Shown: piece by piece, positions 18,077 to 29,323 of the stretch | How positions within the stretch are numbered: the stretch's first letter is position 1 | Layout: each line of letters starts with the position of its first letter | Assembly (NCBI GenBank): GCA_965216845.1 | Contig: OZ244200.1 | Span: 1,550,001-1,614,000, forward strand | Length of the DNA: 64,000 nt | Source: Panacagrimonas sp965216845 | Lineage (GTDB): Bacteria > Pseudomonadota > Gammaproteobacteria > Nevskiales > Nevskiaceae | Direction: 5' to 3' | The notes under the pieces: generated by a model | Database searches by the model: none | Seen by the model: only the letters and a program-made list of their open reading frames with translations | Told to the model about the DNA's origin: nothing | Made by a program: the position numbers and the translations under genes

Positions 18077-18919
18077 ATGGCAAACAAGAAAAGAGGATTG
18101 GGGCGCGGGCTGGACGCGCTGCTGAGCAACCCCGCGGTTGCTGAAGCCGCTGCGCCGGGCGAGGCCCTGCGCGAGTTGTCGCTGGACGAGTTGACGCCCG
18201 GATCGCATCAACCGCGGCGGCACTTTGATGAAACCGCGCTTGATGAGCTGGCCGCCTCCATCAAGCAGCAAGGCGTGGTGCAGCCCATCATCGTGCGTCC
18301 GACGGCCGATCAGCGCTATGAGATCGTCGCCGGTGAACGACGTTGGCGCGCGGCCAGGCGCGCGGGCTTGCAAAGCATTCCGGCGGTGGTGCGCAAGATG
18401 GACGCGCGCGGCGCCATGGCGGTGGGCCTGGTGGAGAACATGCAGCGCGCGGACTTGAATCCGCTGGAAGAATCGCTGGCGCTGCACAAGCTGATTTGTG
18501 AATGTGGCCTGACGCATGAGGCTGCCGCCGAAGCCGTAGGCCGCTCACGCGCGGCGGTCAGCAATCTGTTGCGGCTCACCGACCTGAGCGAGCCGGTACA
18601 GAAGCTGCTGCGCGAGGATCGCATCAGTCTTGGCCACGCCAAGGTCTTGTTGGGGCAGGCTGCTGATCGACAACTGCATCTGGCGACGCTGGTGGCCGAA
18701 CGCGATCTGTCGGTTCGCGCGCTGGAATCGCTGATTCAACAGTCTGTGGAAAAGGCACCGCCACCGGCGCCTGAGGCCGAAGACCCGTTGGCGCAGGAGC
18801 TGGCGCAGCGCATCGGCCTGCCCATCCGGCTGCAACGAAACGCACGCGGCAAGGGCAAGCTGGTGATTTCCATTCAAAATGATGAAGATTTGCGCAAATT
18901 GATGCGCGTTTGGTCCTGA
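18077..18919 (+). CDS. parB: ParB (Spo0J), chromosome-partitioning DNA-binding protein
   Basis: 280 residues. It opens with the short ParA-activating Lys/Arg-rich segment KKRGLGRGLDALL, then the ParB/Srx CTPase domain with PRRHFDE and the GERRWRAARRAG and ENMQRADLNPLEE motifs, the HTH (TQ-like LTHEAAAEAVGRSRAAVSNLLRL region) and a C-terminal dimerisation domain. No canonical parS site (TGTTTCACGTGAAACA type) was noticed in this window. Confidence 0.97.
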   Translation: MANKKRGLGRGLDALLSNPAVAEAAAPGEALRELSLDELTPGSHQPRRHFDETALDELAASIKQQGVVQPIIVRPTADQRYEIVAGERRWRAARRAGLQSIPAVVRKMDARGAMAVGLVENMQRADLNPLEESLALHKLICECGLTHEAAAEAVGRSRAAVSNLLRLTDLSEPVQKLLREDRISLGHAKVLLGQAADRQLHLATLVAERDLSVRALESLIQQSVEKAPPPAPEAEDPLAQELAQRIGLPIRLQRNARGKGKLVISIQNDEDLRKLMRVWS

Positions 18920-18988
18920 GGTCGGCTCGGAATGGGACGCATCCGTACGATGAAACAAGGGGTTTCATGTTGCGTCGCGACATTCGCG

Positions 18989-19018
18989 TTGACCGCGCCC
19001 CGTTCGTTTTTGTAGACT
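18989..19018 (+). promoter_or_regulatory. Probable sigma-70 promoter of the ATP synthase operon
   Basis: TTGACC at 18989-18994, an 18-base spacer, then TAGACT at 19013-19018. It lies about 64 bases before the atpI start in the gap after parB. A small hairpin (ATGAAAC/GTTTCAT, 18950-18968) just upstream could separate it from the par operon, though it lacks a T-run. Confidence 0.55.
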
Positions 19019-19081
19019 CCGCGCCGCGCAAGAGGACTACACAGCGGTTTCGCCGCGTCATTGGCGCAAGGCGGAGCTGAA

Positions 19082-19462
19082 ATGGAACGGGTTCAACTGC
19101 GTGGAGTGCGACTGGCCTTGGCATTGATTTGCTGTCAGGCCGCCATCACGGTCCTGGCGACACTGATTGCCTGGATCGTTGCGCACAGCACCGCCGGACT
19201 GGCGGCGCTGTACGGGGGGATGGTCGCAATCGTGCCCACGGCCTATTTCGCCTTTCGCGTATACCTGCGACGTAATAGCGATGCCCCGCGCGATGTGGTG
19301 GGATCGTTTTACCGGGGAGAGATTGGAAAATTTGCTTTGACCGCGCTGTTGTTCGCACTGGGCGTGCAATGGTTTGCGGAACAGTTTCTGGCGCTGATAT
19401 GCGCCTACATGGCATGTCTTGCGGCTTACCCGGCCGTGGCGGCATTTTTCAGCGTCGAATAG
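19082..19462 (+). CDS. atpI: AtpI, ATP synthase assembly protein I
   Basis: 126-residue membrane protein with four hydrophobic segments, the small first gene of F-type atp operons, which assists c-ring assembly. The start at 19082 (MERVQLRGVRLAL) follows GGCGGAG. GEIGKFALTALLF is the conserved segment. It precedes atpB by 27 bases. Confidence 0.9.
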   Translation: MERVQLRGVRLALALICCQAAITVLATLIAWIVAHSTAGLAALYGGMVAIVPTAYFAFRVYLRRNSDAPRDVVGSFYRGEIGKFALTALLFALGVQWFAEQFLALICAYMACLAAYPAVAAFFSVE

Positions 19463-19489
19463 CGGCTGACACATTTTTCGGATTCAAAT

Positions 19490-20335
19490 ATGGCGGCAGA
19501 AGAAGGTCACGGAACCGGCGAGTACGTCCTCCACCACTTGACCAACCTCAAGCTGGACCTGAGCACGATGAGCATCGACTCCCACGCCACGGGATTCTGG
19601 GTGCTGCATCTGGATTCGGTCGTGTTTTCGGTGGGGTTGGGATTACTGTTTCTGTTTTTCTTCCGCAAGGCTGCGGCGAGCGCCACCACCGGGGTGCCCT
19701 CGGGCTTGCAGAACTTTGTCGAGATGATGGTCGATTTTGTCGACGCCCAGGTCAAGGAAATCTTCCCCAATGCGGATCGCCTGGTCGCGCCGCTGGCGCT
19801 GACCATCTTCGTCTGGGTCTTCCTGATGAATTTCATGGACTTGATCCCGGTCGACCTGCTGCCCACCAGCGCCGCCGCCATCGGCATTCCGTATTTGAAG
19901 GTGGTGCCGAGCACGGACGTGAATATCACCGCAGGCCTGGCGCTGGGCGTGTTCGTTCTGATCTTTGCCTACAACTTCCGTTACAAAGGTGTGGGCGGCT
20001 TCCTCAAGGAAGTGTTCACCCATCCTTTCGGTCCCTGGCTGGCGCCGGTCAATCTGGTGCTGCGTATTGTTGAAGAAGTGGCGCGGCCGGTCTCGCTGGC
20101 GCTGCGACTGTTCGGCAACCTGTTCGCCGGCGAGCTGATCTTCATTCTGATTGCACTGCTGATGGCGCAGGCCTTCAACGGTTTATTGGGCGCGGTACTG
20201 GCCGGCATGGGCGTGGCCCTGCACTGGGCCTGGGCCGTGTTCCACATCCTGGTGATCACCCTGCAGGCGTTCGTCTTCATGGTGTTGACCATTGTGTATC
20301 TCGGCGCATCGGCCGAGTCGCACGCTGACCACTGA
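19490..20335 (+). CDS. atpB: AtpB, F0 subunit a
   Basis: 281-residue proton-channel subunit. About six transmembrane segments; the essential arginine lies in RPVSLALRLFGNLFAGELI, and FIWVFLMNFMDLIPVD-like sequence forms helix 2-3. The acidic/His-rich N-terminus EEGHGTGEYV is typical of gammaproteobacterial subunits. Confidence 0.97.
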   Translation: MAAEEGHGTGEYVLHHLTNLKLDLSTMSIDSHATGFWVLHLDSVVFSVGLGLLFLFFFRKAAASATTGVPSGLQNFVEMMVDFVDAQVKEIFPNADRLVAPLALTIFVWVFLMNFMDLIPVDLLPTSAAAIGIPYLKVVPSTDVNITAGLALGVFVLIFAYNFRYKGVGGFLKEVFTHPFGPWLAPVNLVLRIVEEVARPVSLALRLFGNLFAGELIFILIALLMAQAFNGLLGAVLAGMGVALHWAWAVFHILVITLQAFVFMVLTIVYLGASAESHADH

Positions 20336-20379
20336 TTTCTTTCACACAGCCGTCGTAACCCTCGTAGGAGATTTTTCAA

Positions 20380-20649
20380 ATGGACGTGATTCTTAGCAAT
20401 ACCGCACTCGCTGTTGGACTGATTCTGGGTCTGGGCGGCGCTGGCACCGCCATCGGCTTTGGCCTGTTGGGCGGCAAGCTGTTGGAAGGTGTTGCCCGTC
20501 AGCCGGAAATGGCTGGCATGTTGACTGGCCGCATGTTCCTGGTCGCCGGCCTGCTGGACGCCGTGACCTTCGTCGGCATCGGCATCGGCATGTACTTCGT
20601 GTTCGCCAACCCCTTTGTTGGTCAGCTGGCTGCCGCGGTCGGCGGCTGA
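20380..20649 (+). CDS. atpE: AtpE, F0 subunit c
   Basis: 89 residues, two-helix hairpin lipid-binding proteolipid that forms the rotor ring. The polar loop is ARQPE, and the ion-carrying carboxylate is Asp in AGLLDAVTFVG; there is no Na+-type Gln/Glu ligand set that I can see, so proton coupling is likely. Preceded by GTAGGAG. A strong hairpin follows the gene. Confidence 0.97.
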   Translation: MDVILSNTALAVGLILGLGGAGTAIGFGLLGGKLLEGVARQPEMAGMLTGRMFLVAGLLDAVTFVGIGIGMYFVFANPFVGQLAAAVGG

Positions 20650-20675
20650 TTGCCGAACCGTCACAAGTATCGATG

Positions 20676-20698
20676 GAATCCGGGCGCTGCCCGGATTC
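20676..20698 (+). other. Perfect hairpin between atpE and atpF
   Basis: GAATCCGGGC and GCCCGGATTC form a perfect 10-bp stem with a 3-base loop, 27 bases after the atpE stop. No T-run follows, so it is not a normal terminator. It may stabilise the atpE end of the mRNA or lower read-through into atpF, matching the high c-subunit stoichiometry. Confidence 0.6.
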
Positions 20699-20727
20699 TT
20701 CAACCGTGACAGCTACGGGATGAGACA

Positions 20728-21198
20728 ATGAATCTCAATGCAACACTGCTGTTCCAGATGGTGGCTTTCGGGCTGTTCGTCTGGTTCACCATGAAGTATG
20801 TGTTTCCGCCGATCACCACGGCAATGCGTGAGCGTCAGAACAAGATTGCCGACGGTCTGGCCGCCGCAGAGAAAGGCGCCAAGAGTCTGGAAGACGCCGC
20901 CGCCAAGAGCGATGATGCGATCAAGCAAGCACGCAGTCAGGCGCAGGACATTCTGGCCGCCGCCAACAAGCAGGCTTCGCAGATGGTCGAACAGGCCAAG
21001 CAGACCGCCAAGGATGAGGCGGACCGCATCGTCAACGCGGCGCAGGAAGAAGTGGGCCGTGAAGTCACCCGTGCCCGTGAGGAGCTGCGCAAGTCGGTTG
21101 GCGCGCTGGCGGTGAGCGGCGCCGAAAAGATTCTGGGCCGCGAGATTGACGCATCGGCGCACGCCGAAGTGCTCGATCAATTGGCGACGCAGGTCTGA
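20728..21198 (+). CDS. atpF: AtpF, F0 subunit b
   Basis: 156-residue peripheral stalk subunit: one N-terminal transmembrane helix (about 4-26, LLFQMVAFGLFVWFTMKYVF) and a long charged, Ala-rich coiled-coil. Length and layout are typical. Confidence 0.96.
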   Translation: MNLNATLLFQMVAFGLFVWFTMKYVFPPITTAMRERQNKIADGLAAAEKGAKSLEDAAAKSDDAIKQARSQAQDILAAANKQASQMVEQAKQTAKDEADRIVNAAQEEVGREVTRAREELRKSVGALAVSGAEKILGREIDASAHAEVLDQLATQV

Positions 21199-21205
21199 TC
21201 CGGCC

Positions 21206-21742
21206 ATGGCTGATCTGAGCACCATTGCAAGGCCCTATGCCAAGGCCGCGTTCGAACTGGCCAGGCAACAGAATCGCCTGTCCGAGTGGGGTGATGCGCT
21301 GGCGGTGATGGCCGAAGGCATGAGTGATTCGCAAATTGCCGGCCTGCTGGCCCATCCAGCGCTGACCAAGGCGGATTTGGCGGATGTCCTGCTCAAGGCC
21401 TTTGGCGACAAGCTGGATGCCGAGGCGCAGAACCTGCTGCGTTTGCTGATCGAGAATCGGCGCCTGTCGGCGATCGGTTTCATCGCCCAGCGTTATGCCG
21501 AACTGCGCGCCGAAGCCGAGTCGCAAGTGGCGGTGGAAATCACTTCCGCCGCCGACGTGCCGGACGCCCAGCGCCAGAAATTGACCGATGCCGTGCGCAA
21601 GCGCCTGGATCGAAACGTCGTCGTGCAATGGCGGACCGATGCCTCGCTGGTCGGCGGCGCGGTGATTCGCGCGGGCGACCTGGTGATTGATGGCTCGGTG
21701 CGTGGCGAACTGCAAAAGATGCAAAGCGCCATGGCGGCGTAG
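21206..21742 (+). CDS. atpH: AtpH, F1 subunit delta
   Basis: 178-residue stalk subunit linking b to the F1 head. STIARPYAKAAFELA at the N-terminus and GAVIRAGDLVIDGSVRGEL at the C-terminus are the family signatures. I chose the ATG at 21206; upstream in-frame codons overlap atpF. Confidence 0.96.
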   Translation: MADLSTIARPYAKAAFELARQQNRLSEWGDALAVMAEGMSDSQIAGLLAHPALTKADLADVLLKAFGDKLDAEAQNLLRLLIENRRLSAIGFIAQRYAELRAEAESQVAVEITSAADVPDAQRQKLTDAVRKRLDRNVVVQWRTDASLVGGAVIRAGDLVIDGSVRGELQKMQSAMAA

Positions 21743-21814
21743 CGCGGGCCATGCTCGCGGGAAACTCTTAATTTCACTCATTGGCGGGGCGCACCCGCCC
21801 GACGAGAACAAAGC

Positions 21815-23353
<1,539 letters not shown>

Positions 23354-23411
23354 TCAATGAAGATGCGCTCAGGCTCCAGCCAGGGGCTGCTCACTTCGGG
23401 CATCCCCGCGT

Positions 23412-23441
23412 CTGGAAACTGGAAACTGGAAACCGGAAACT
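23412..23441. repeat. Single arm of the GGAAACT-unit repeat before atpG
   Basis: Four near-tandem heptamers (CTGGAAA, CTGGAAA, CTGGAAA, CCGGAAA). It matches the reverse complement of the left arm of the par-operon repeat (17987-18016) at about 27 of 30 positions. It ends 5 bases before the atpG ATG. No complementary arm is present in the 93-base atpA-atpG gap. Confidence 0.75.
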
Positions 23442-23446
23442 AATCA

Positions 23447-24310
23447 ATGGCTGGCGCAAAAGAAATCCGCAGCAAGATCAAGAGCGTAAAGAATACGCAG
23501 AAGATCACGCGCGCCATGGAAAAAGTGGCGATGTCGAAAATGCGCAAGGCGCAGGAACGCATGGCCATGGCGCGTCCGTATTCGGAAAAGATCCGTCGCA
23601 CGCTGGGGCATCTGGCACAGGCGAATCTGGAATACAAACATCCGTTCACGGTCGAGCGCGAAGCCAAGCGCGTCGCCTTCCTGATCGTGTCCACGGATCG
23701 CGGCCTGTGCGGCGGTCTGAACATGAATACCTTCCGCACCTGCGTGCGTGCGATGTCGGAGTGGAAGGAGAAGGGCGTTGAGGCCGACGTTGCCCTGATT
23801 GGCAACAAGGCGGTTTCCTTTTTCAAGCGCGTGGGTGGCAAGGTGCTGGCGACCACCACCCAGCTGGGTGACAAGCCACAACTCGAACAGCTGCTGGGTG
23901 TGATCAATTCACTGTCCGACGCTTATCGCGCTGGAGAGGTGGATCGGGTTTATCTGGTGTCTTCCGAATTCGTGAACACCATGACCCAGAAGCCGGAAGT
24001 GCGGCAGATTCTGCCGATCGAGCCGGTCGCCAACGATGACCTGCTGTCGCACTGGGATTACATCTACGAACCCAGCAGCGAAGAGCTGATGGACACCGTG
24101 TTGCAGCGCTACGTGGAGTCGCAGGTGTATCAGGCGGTGATTGAAAACGCCGCTTGCGAGCAGTCCGCACGCATGGTGGCGATGAAGGCCGCGACCGACA
24201 ACGCCGGCAAGATCATCAGCGGACTGGAGCTGGCCTACAACAAGGCGCGCCAGGCCAACATCACCAAGGAACTGGCGGAAATCGTCGGCGGCGCGGCCGC
24301 TGTCGAATAA
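23447..24310 (+). CDS. atpG: AtpG, F1 subunit gamma
   Basis: 287-residue central shaft. N-terminus MAGAKEIRSKIKSVKNTQKI, internal STDRGLCGGLN, and the C-terminal helix ITKELAEIVGGAAAV are the family's conserved segments. Its ribosome-binding region coincides with a repeat element, and no purine-rich site independent of the repeat is visible. Confidence 0.97.
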   Translation: MAGAKEIRSKIKSVKNTQKITRAMEKVAMSKMRKAQERMAMARPYSEKIRRTLGHLAQANLEYKHPFTVEREAKRVAFLIVSTDRGLCGGLNMNTFRTCVRAMSEWKEKGVEADVALIGNKAVSFFKRVGGKVLATTTQLGDKPQLEQLLGVINSLSDAYRAGEVDRVYLVSSEFVNTMTQKPEVRQILPIEPVANDDLLSHWDYIYEPSSEELMDTVLQRYVESQVYQAVIENAACEQSARMVAMKAATDNAGKIISGLELAYNKARQANITKELAEIVGGAAAVE

Positions 24311-24368
24311 TCGCATTTTACTGGCCAAGCAGGCCGCATTACCCAAATTCAATCGCAAGGCAAGACGA

Positions 24369-25775
<1,407 letters not shown>

Positions 25776-25813
25776 TTTTAGCGTCCACCCATTGGATTTA
25801 AGCAGGACTGCAC

Positions 25814-26233
25814 ATGGCCAATCTACACGTTGACATCGTCAGCGCCGAAGGCGATATCCATCACGGTGAAGCGCAGATGGTGTTCGCGCCGGCCACCCAG
25901 GGCGAAGTCGGCATCGCGCCGCGTCACGCGCCCTTGTTGACTACGCTCAAGCCGGGCACGGTGCGGGTACAGACCGAAGGTGGCGAAGAACTGGCGTTCT
26001 TCGTCGGCGGCGGCATTCTGGAAGTGCAACCGCATCTGGTGACGGTGTTGGCCGATACCGCCCTGCGCGGTGAAGATGCCGACGAAGCCGCGGTGCAAAA
26101 AGCCAAGCAGGACGCCGAGGAAAAACTCGCCGGCGCCTCCGAGGAAACCGACATCGCCAAGGCGCAGGCTGAAGTGGTGGAGGCCGCTGCCCGCCTGGAA
26201 TTCGTCAAGAAACTCAAGAATCCAACGCGCTGA
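25814..26233 (+). CDS. atpC: AtpC, F1 subunit epsilon
   Basis: 139-residue regulatory subunit: N-terminal beta-sandwich (HVDIVSAEGDIHHGEAQMV; APRHAPLLT) and a C-terminal two-helix domain rich in Ala and Glu. Last gene of the operon. Confidence 0.97.
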   Translation: MANLHVDIVSAEGDIHHGEAQMVFAPATQGEVGIAPRHAPLLTTLKPGTVRVQTEGGEELAFFVGGGILEVQPHLVTVLADTALRGEDADEAAVQKAKQDAEEKLAGASEETDIAKAQAEVVEAAARLEFVKKLKNPTR

Positions 26234-26676
26234 GCCCAGGCTGTCGCAAGGCGCCCGATGGCGGCGTCGATGATGAATTTACGCCGTCAGTGGGTCTTTC
26301 CGGCCTTGCACACACGGCTGGCGCTTGGCACTCAGATGCATTGGTTCGGGGCTAGCGGATTGGTGGCCGCGCGGGCGAGCAGGTCGCGTTGTTTGCAACC
26401 GCCGCGTTTCGACGCGCATTCGGCCTTGCGCAATATCCGCTCAAGGCGGATCAGGCGCTGCCTGCGGGATCGACAGACCAACGCTGCGTCGCTGGCACTT
26501 GTGCCGGCCGCTGCTGCGCGCTTGTCCGCAACAAGCTCCGTTCAACCGCGCCGCCTTCGGCGCGGCGGTTGACCTGCGGCGAGTTCAATCACCGATACGG
26601 GATGGCGCCGCCGCAGCGGCCGGACCTGCCGGGCCTGACTTAAACTGTCGCGCCATCCCGCCAGCAGAAGCCATTG
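26234..26676. other. 443-base gap between atpC and glmU without a supported gene
   Basis: Open frames here have no start context, no family features and atypical composition. A GC-rich hairpin (CAACC-GCGCCG-CCTT-CGGCGC, then GGTTG after a bulge) at about 26549-26577 may serve as a weak atp-operon terminator, but no T-run follows. No repeat or mobile-element end was recognised. Confidence 0.5.
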
Positions 26677-28080
26677 ATGACCCAGAATCGCGCCGAAGCC
26701 CCTGCGCTGCACGCCATTGTTCTTGCCGCCGGCCAGGGAACACGCATGAAAAGTGCGCTGCCCAAGGTCTTGCATCCCCTGGCGGGACGCCCCTTGTTGG
26801 CGCACGTGCTGGACGGCCTGGGCGAACTGGCGCCGGCGGCGATTCATATCGTCCACGGACACGGCGGCGAGCAAGTGCGTGCCTGGCTGCAAGCGGAGCA
26901 GCCCAAGGCTGACATTCAATGGGCGCAACAAACGGAACAGAAGGGCACCGCACACGCGGTATCGCAAGCCGTACCCGGGATTCCGGATGCAGCGGTGGTG
27001 CTGATCGGCTACGGCGATGTGCCGTTGACGCCGGTGGAAGACCTCAAGGCGCTGGCCGCCACCGGCAAGGACGCCCTGGCCATTCTGACCGCACAGGTCG
27101 ATCAAGCGCACGGCTATGGTCGTATTGTGCGGGGGGAGGACGGCACGGTGGTGGCCATCGTCGAAGAAAACGACGCCAGCGATGAGCAGCGCCGCATCAC
27201 CGAGATCAATACCGGCTTGATGGCGATGCCGGCGTCGCGGCTCAAGGCCTGGCTGGACCGCATCGGCAATGACAACGCCAAAGGCGAGTACTACCTGACC
27301 GACGTGGTGGCGCTGGCGGTGAGCGATGGCGTGATGGTGCGCGCGGTCAAGGCGCAGGACGCCGCGCGGGTCGAAGGCGTCAATGACAAGCGACAACTGG
27401 CCCGCGCCGAGCGCCTGTATCAGCGCTGGTGTGCCGACCGGCTGATGCAGGACGGTGTTGGCTTTGCCGATCCGGACCGCTTTGATTGTCGCGGCCGGCT
27501 GCAATGTGGTTCGGATGTGCGCATTGATGTGGGGGTGATCGTCGAAGGCGACGTGGTGCTGGGCGACGGTGTCAGCGTCGGCCCTCACACGGTGCTGAAA
27601 AACGCGCATGTTGCGTCGGGGACGCAGATCGAAAGTCACTGCGTGATTGAAGGCGCCCGCATCGGCCGCGATTGTCGATTGGGGCCATTTGCCCGTATTC
27701 GACCCGATTCGGAACTGGCGGACGAGGCGCGTGTCGGCAATTTCGTCGAGCTGAAGAAAACCCGCCTGGGCGCCGGCAGCAAAGCCAATCATCTGGCCTA
27801 CCTGGGCGATGCGCAGGTGGGCGCCGGGGTGAATATCGGCGCTGGTGTCATCACCTGCAACTATGACGGTGCCAACAAGTTTCCGACCCAGATTGGCGAC
27901 GGTGCTTTCATCGGCACCGACACCCAGCTCATCGCGCCGCTCAAGATTGGCCCCGGCGCCTACATCGCCGCCGGCTCCACCATCGCCAGCGATGCCCCAG
28001 CCGACAGTCTGACGATTTGTCGCGCGCGTGGGCAGAAATCCTACCCGGGCTGGAAACGGCCGCAAAAGCGCAGGGGCTGA
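26677..28080 (+). CDS. glmU: GlmU, bifunctional UDP-GlcNAc pyrophosphorylase / GlcN-1-P acetyltransferase
   Basis: 467 residues. N-terminal uridylyltransferase with LAAGQGTRMKSALPKVLHP, then a left-handed beta-helix acetyltransferase with hexapeptide repeats and GAGVITCNYDGANKF. Supplies UDP-GlcNAc for peptidoglycan and lipid A. The ATG at 26677 is preferred over an adjacent TTG. Confidence 0.98.
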   Translation: MTQNRAEAPALHAIVLAAGQGTRMKSALPKVLHPLAGRPLLAHVLDGLGELAPAAIHIVHGHGGEQVRAWLQAEQPKADIQWAQQTEQKGTAHAVSQAVPGIPDAAVVLIGYGDVPLTPVEDLKALAATGKDALAILTAQVDQAHGYGRIVRGEDGTVVAIVEENDASDEQRRITEINTGLMAMPASRLKAWLDRIGNDNAKGEYYLTDVVALAVSDGVMVRAVKAQDAARVEGVNDKRQLARAERLYQRWCADRLMQDGVGFADPDRFDCRGRLQCGSDVRIDVGVIVEGDVVLGDGVSVGPHTVLKNAHVASGTQIESHCVIEGARIGRDCRLGPFARIRPDSELADEARVGNFVELKKTRLGAGSKANHLAYLGDAQVGAGVNIGAGVITCNYDGANKFPTQIGDGAFIGTDTQLIAPLKIGPGAYIAAGSTIASDAPADSLTICRARGQKSYPGWKRPQKRRG

Positions 28081-28239
28081 GCGGGTTCGCTGCCGTTATC
28101 GGCGCGCGTTCCAGCAGTGCGGCACATCCGGCATCAGCGCCTGGAGCCGGCTGATTGCGGCAGCGCGCCGAATCGGCCATGATTGGGAAATAAGAGGCTT
28201 TACTCTAAAGTCTGTTGCAGCAACGCTTCGGGAGGAGAA

Positions 28240-28722
28240 ATGAGCAGCTTGACGCCGACTCAGAAACAAATCATGGGCCACGCATTCCTGGTGATGTTCG
28301 TGGGCTTGTTCGCCGGTCTTGGCCTGGCCGCCAGCCTGGTGGATGGCTTCGAGTTCATTCCCGGCATCATTACCGAATTCTCCATTCCCGGTGATGCGGG
28401 CGCCTGGGCGCGGGCACACGCCGGCGGACTGCTCAACGGCATCATGATGATTGCGGTGGCGTTGACCATCACCGGCCTGGGCTGCGATGAAAAGATGACC
28501 GCGCGGTTGAAGTGGATGTTGATCGGCACCGGCTGGGCCAACACCATCTTCTACTATGGCGCGCTGTTCGCCCCCAACCGTGCGCTCACCTTTGCCGACA
28601 ACAAATGGGGCGAGTCCAACCTGGCCTCGATAATCGGCTTGCTGCCGGCGTTGATCTTCGCCTTCGTCATGATGTATGTGGCGCTGATCATGGCGCGGCA
28701 GGCGTTTTCCAGCGATCACTGA
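28240..28722 (+). CDS. Styrene-oxide-isomerase-like (StyC family) membrane protein
   Basis: 160-residue protein with four transmembrane helices and a strong GGGAGGAG site before the ATG. Against StyC as I remember it, IPGIITEFSIPG, WARAHAGGLLNG and GWANTIFYYG...FAPNRALTF align residue by residue. Known: StyC is a small haem-b-bearing isomerase that turns styrene oxide into phenylacetaldehyde; the haem-ligand histidine corresponds to His60 here, and catalytic Asn and Tyr to Asn66 and Tyr105. The reported Asp is Thr97 here. So substrate or activity may differ. No styrene monooxygenase genes are nearby. Confidence 0.72.
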   Translation: MSSLTPTQKQIMGHAFLVMFVGLFAGLGLAASLVDGFEFIPGIITEFSIPGDAGAWARAHAGGLLNGIMMIAVALTITGLGCDEKMTARLKWMLIGTGWANTIFYYGALFAPNRALTFADNKWGESNLASIIGLLPALIFAFVMMYVALIMARQAFSSDH

Positions 28723-29314
28723 ACCGATTCAGATCGGCGGGCGTATCAACGTCCGCTGCGGCTTGTGGCATATGAATCGGGATCACGGCGCTGGAATGTT
28801 GTTGAAGCAGTTTTCGCGCGCCCTGATCGCCATTCAGCGCTGCCAGGTGTTTGAAATAAGCTGAGGGGAACAGACAGGGCGGTCCACGCCGCTCGCCGTA
28901 GTCCGCGGCGATGATCATTTGCGGCTGCGTGTGATGCGCGGCAATGAGTTTTTGATAATCCGTGCCGGTGATTCCAATCTGATCAGCCAGGGCGATGATG
29001 GCGGCGGGTGGGCTGTTTTTCGCTGCTATCAGCGCGGTAAACGCAGCGGCGATGGAGCGGCCCATGCCTTTTGCCCATTCGGGGTGATGCAGGCGGTGCA
29101 AGGGCAGGTCGCGGATGCAGTTTTCGACCGCATCCCGATGGGCTCCGGTGATGACCCAAACCGGAACCCCGGCTTGCAAGCCTTGCGTTGCTGAACGACG
29201 CAACATCGGCGTGCCGTTGACGGGCGCAACCTGTTTGATGCTGCCGAACCGCTCGGATGCGCCTGCGGCCAGCAGGATGATGTGAACCTGATCCGCGTTG
29301 CTTTGATTCTGCAA
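28688..29314 (-). CDS. mocA: MocA/MobA-like molybdenum-cofactor nucleotidyltransferase
   Basis: 208 residues. LLAAGASERFGSIKQ is the nucleotide-binding loop, and ALADQIGIT and DVDTPADL are typical of MocA, which makes molybdopterin cytosine dinucleotide. TTG start at 29314, nine bases after the large-subunit stop, so it is the third gene of the iorA-iorB operon. Its end overlaps the convergent isomerase gene by 35 bases. It probably matures the adjacent hydroxylase. Confidence 0.85.
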   Translation of the reverse strand: MQNQSNADQVHIILLAAGASERFGSIKQVAPVNGTPMLRRSATQGLQAGVPVWVITGAHRDAVENCIRDLPLHRLHHPEWAKGMGRSIAAAFTALIAAKNSPPAAIIALADQIGITGTDYQKLIAAHHTQPQMIIAADYGERRGPPCLFPSAYFKHLAALNGDQGARKLLQQHSSAVIPIHMPQAAADVDTPADLNRFSDRWKTPAAP

Positions 29315-29323
29315 AACCCGAGG

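Noticed and set aside
16317..18083. 588-residue open frame on the minus strand across rsmG and parA
   Set aside because: Antisense shadow of well-identified genes in high-GC DNA; translated sequence is rich in His, Gln and Arg with no domain.
18920..19081. parS site near parB
   Set aside because: No 16-base TGTTTCACGTGAAACA-like sequence seen; only a small ATGAAAC/GTTTCAT hairpin.
26258..26912. Short plus-strand frames in the atpC-glmU gap
   Set aside because: Arg/Ala-rich, no ribosome-binding site, run out of frame into glmU.
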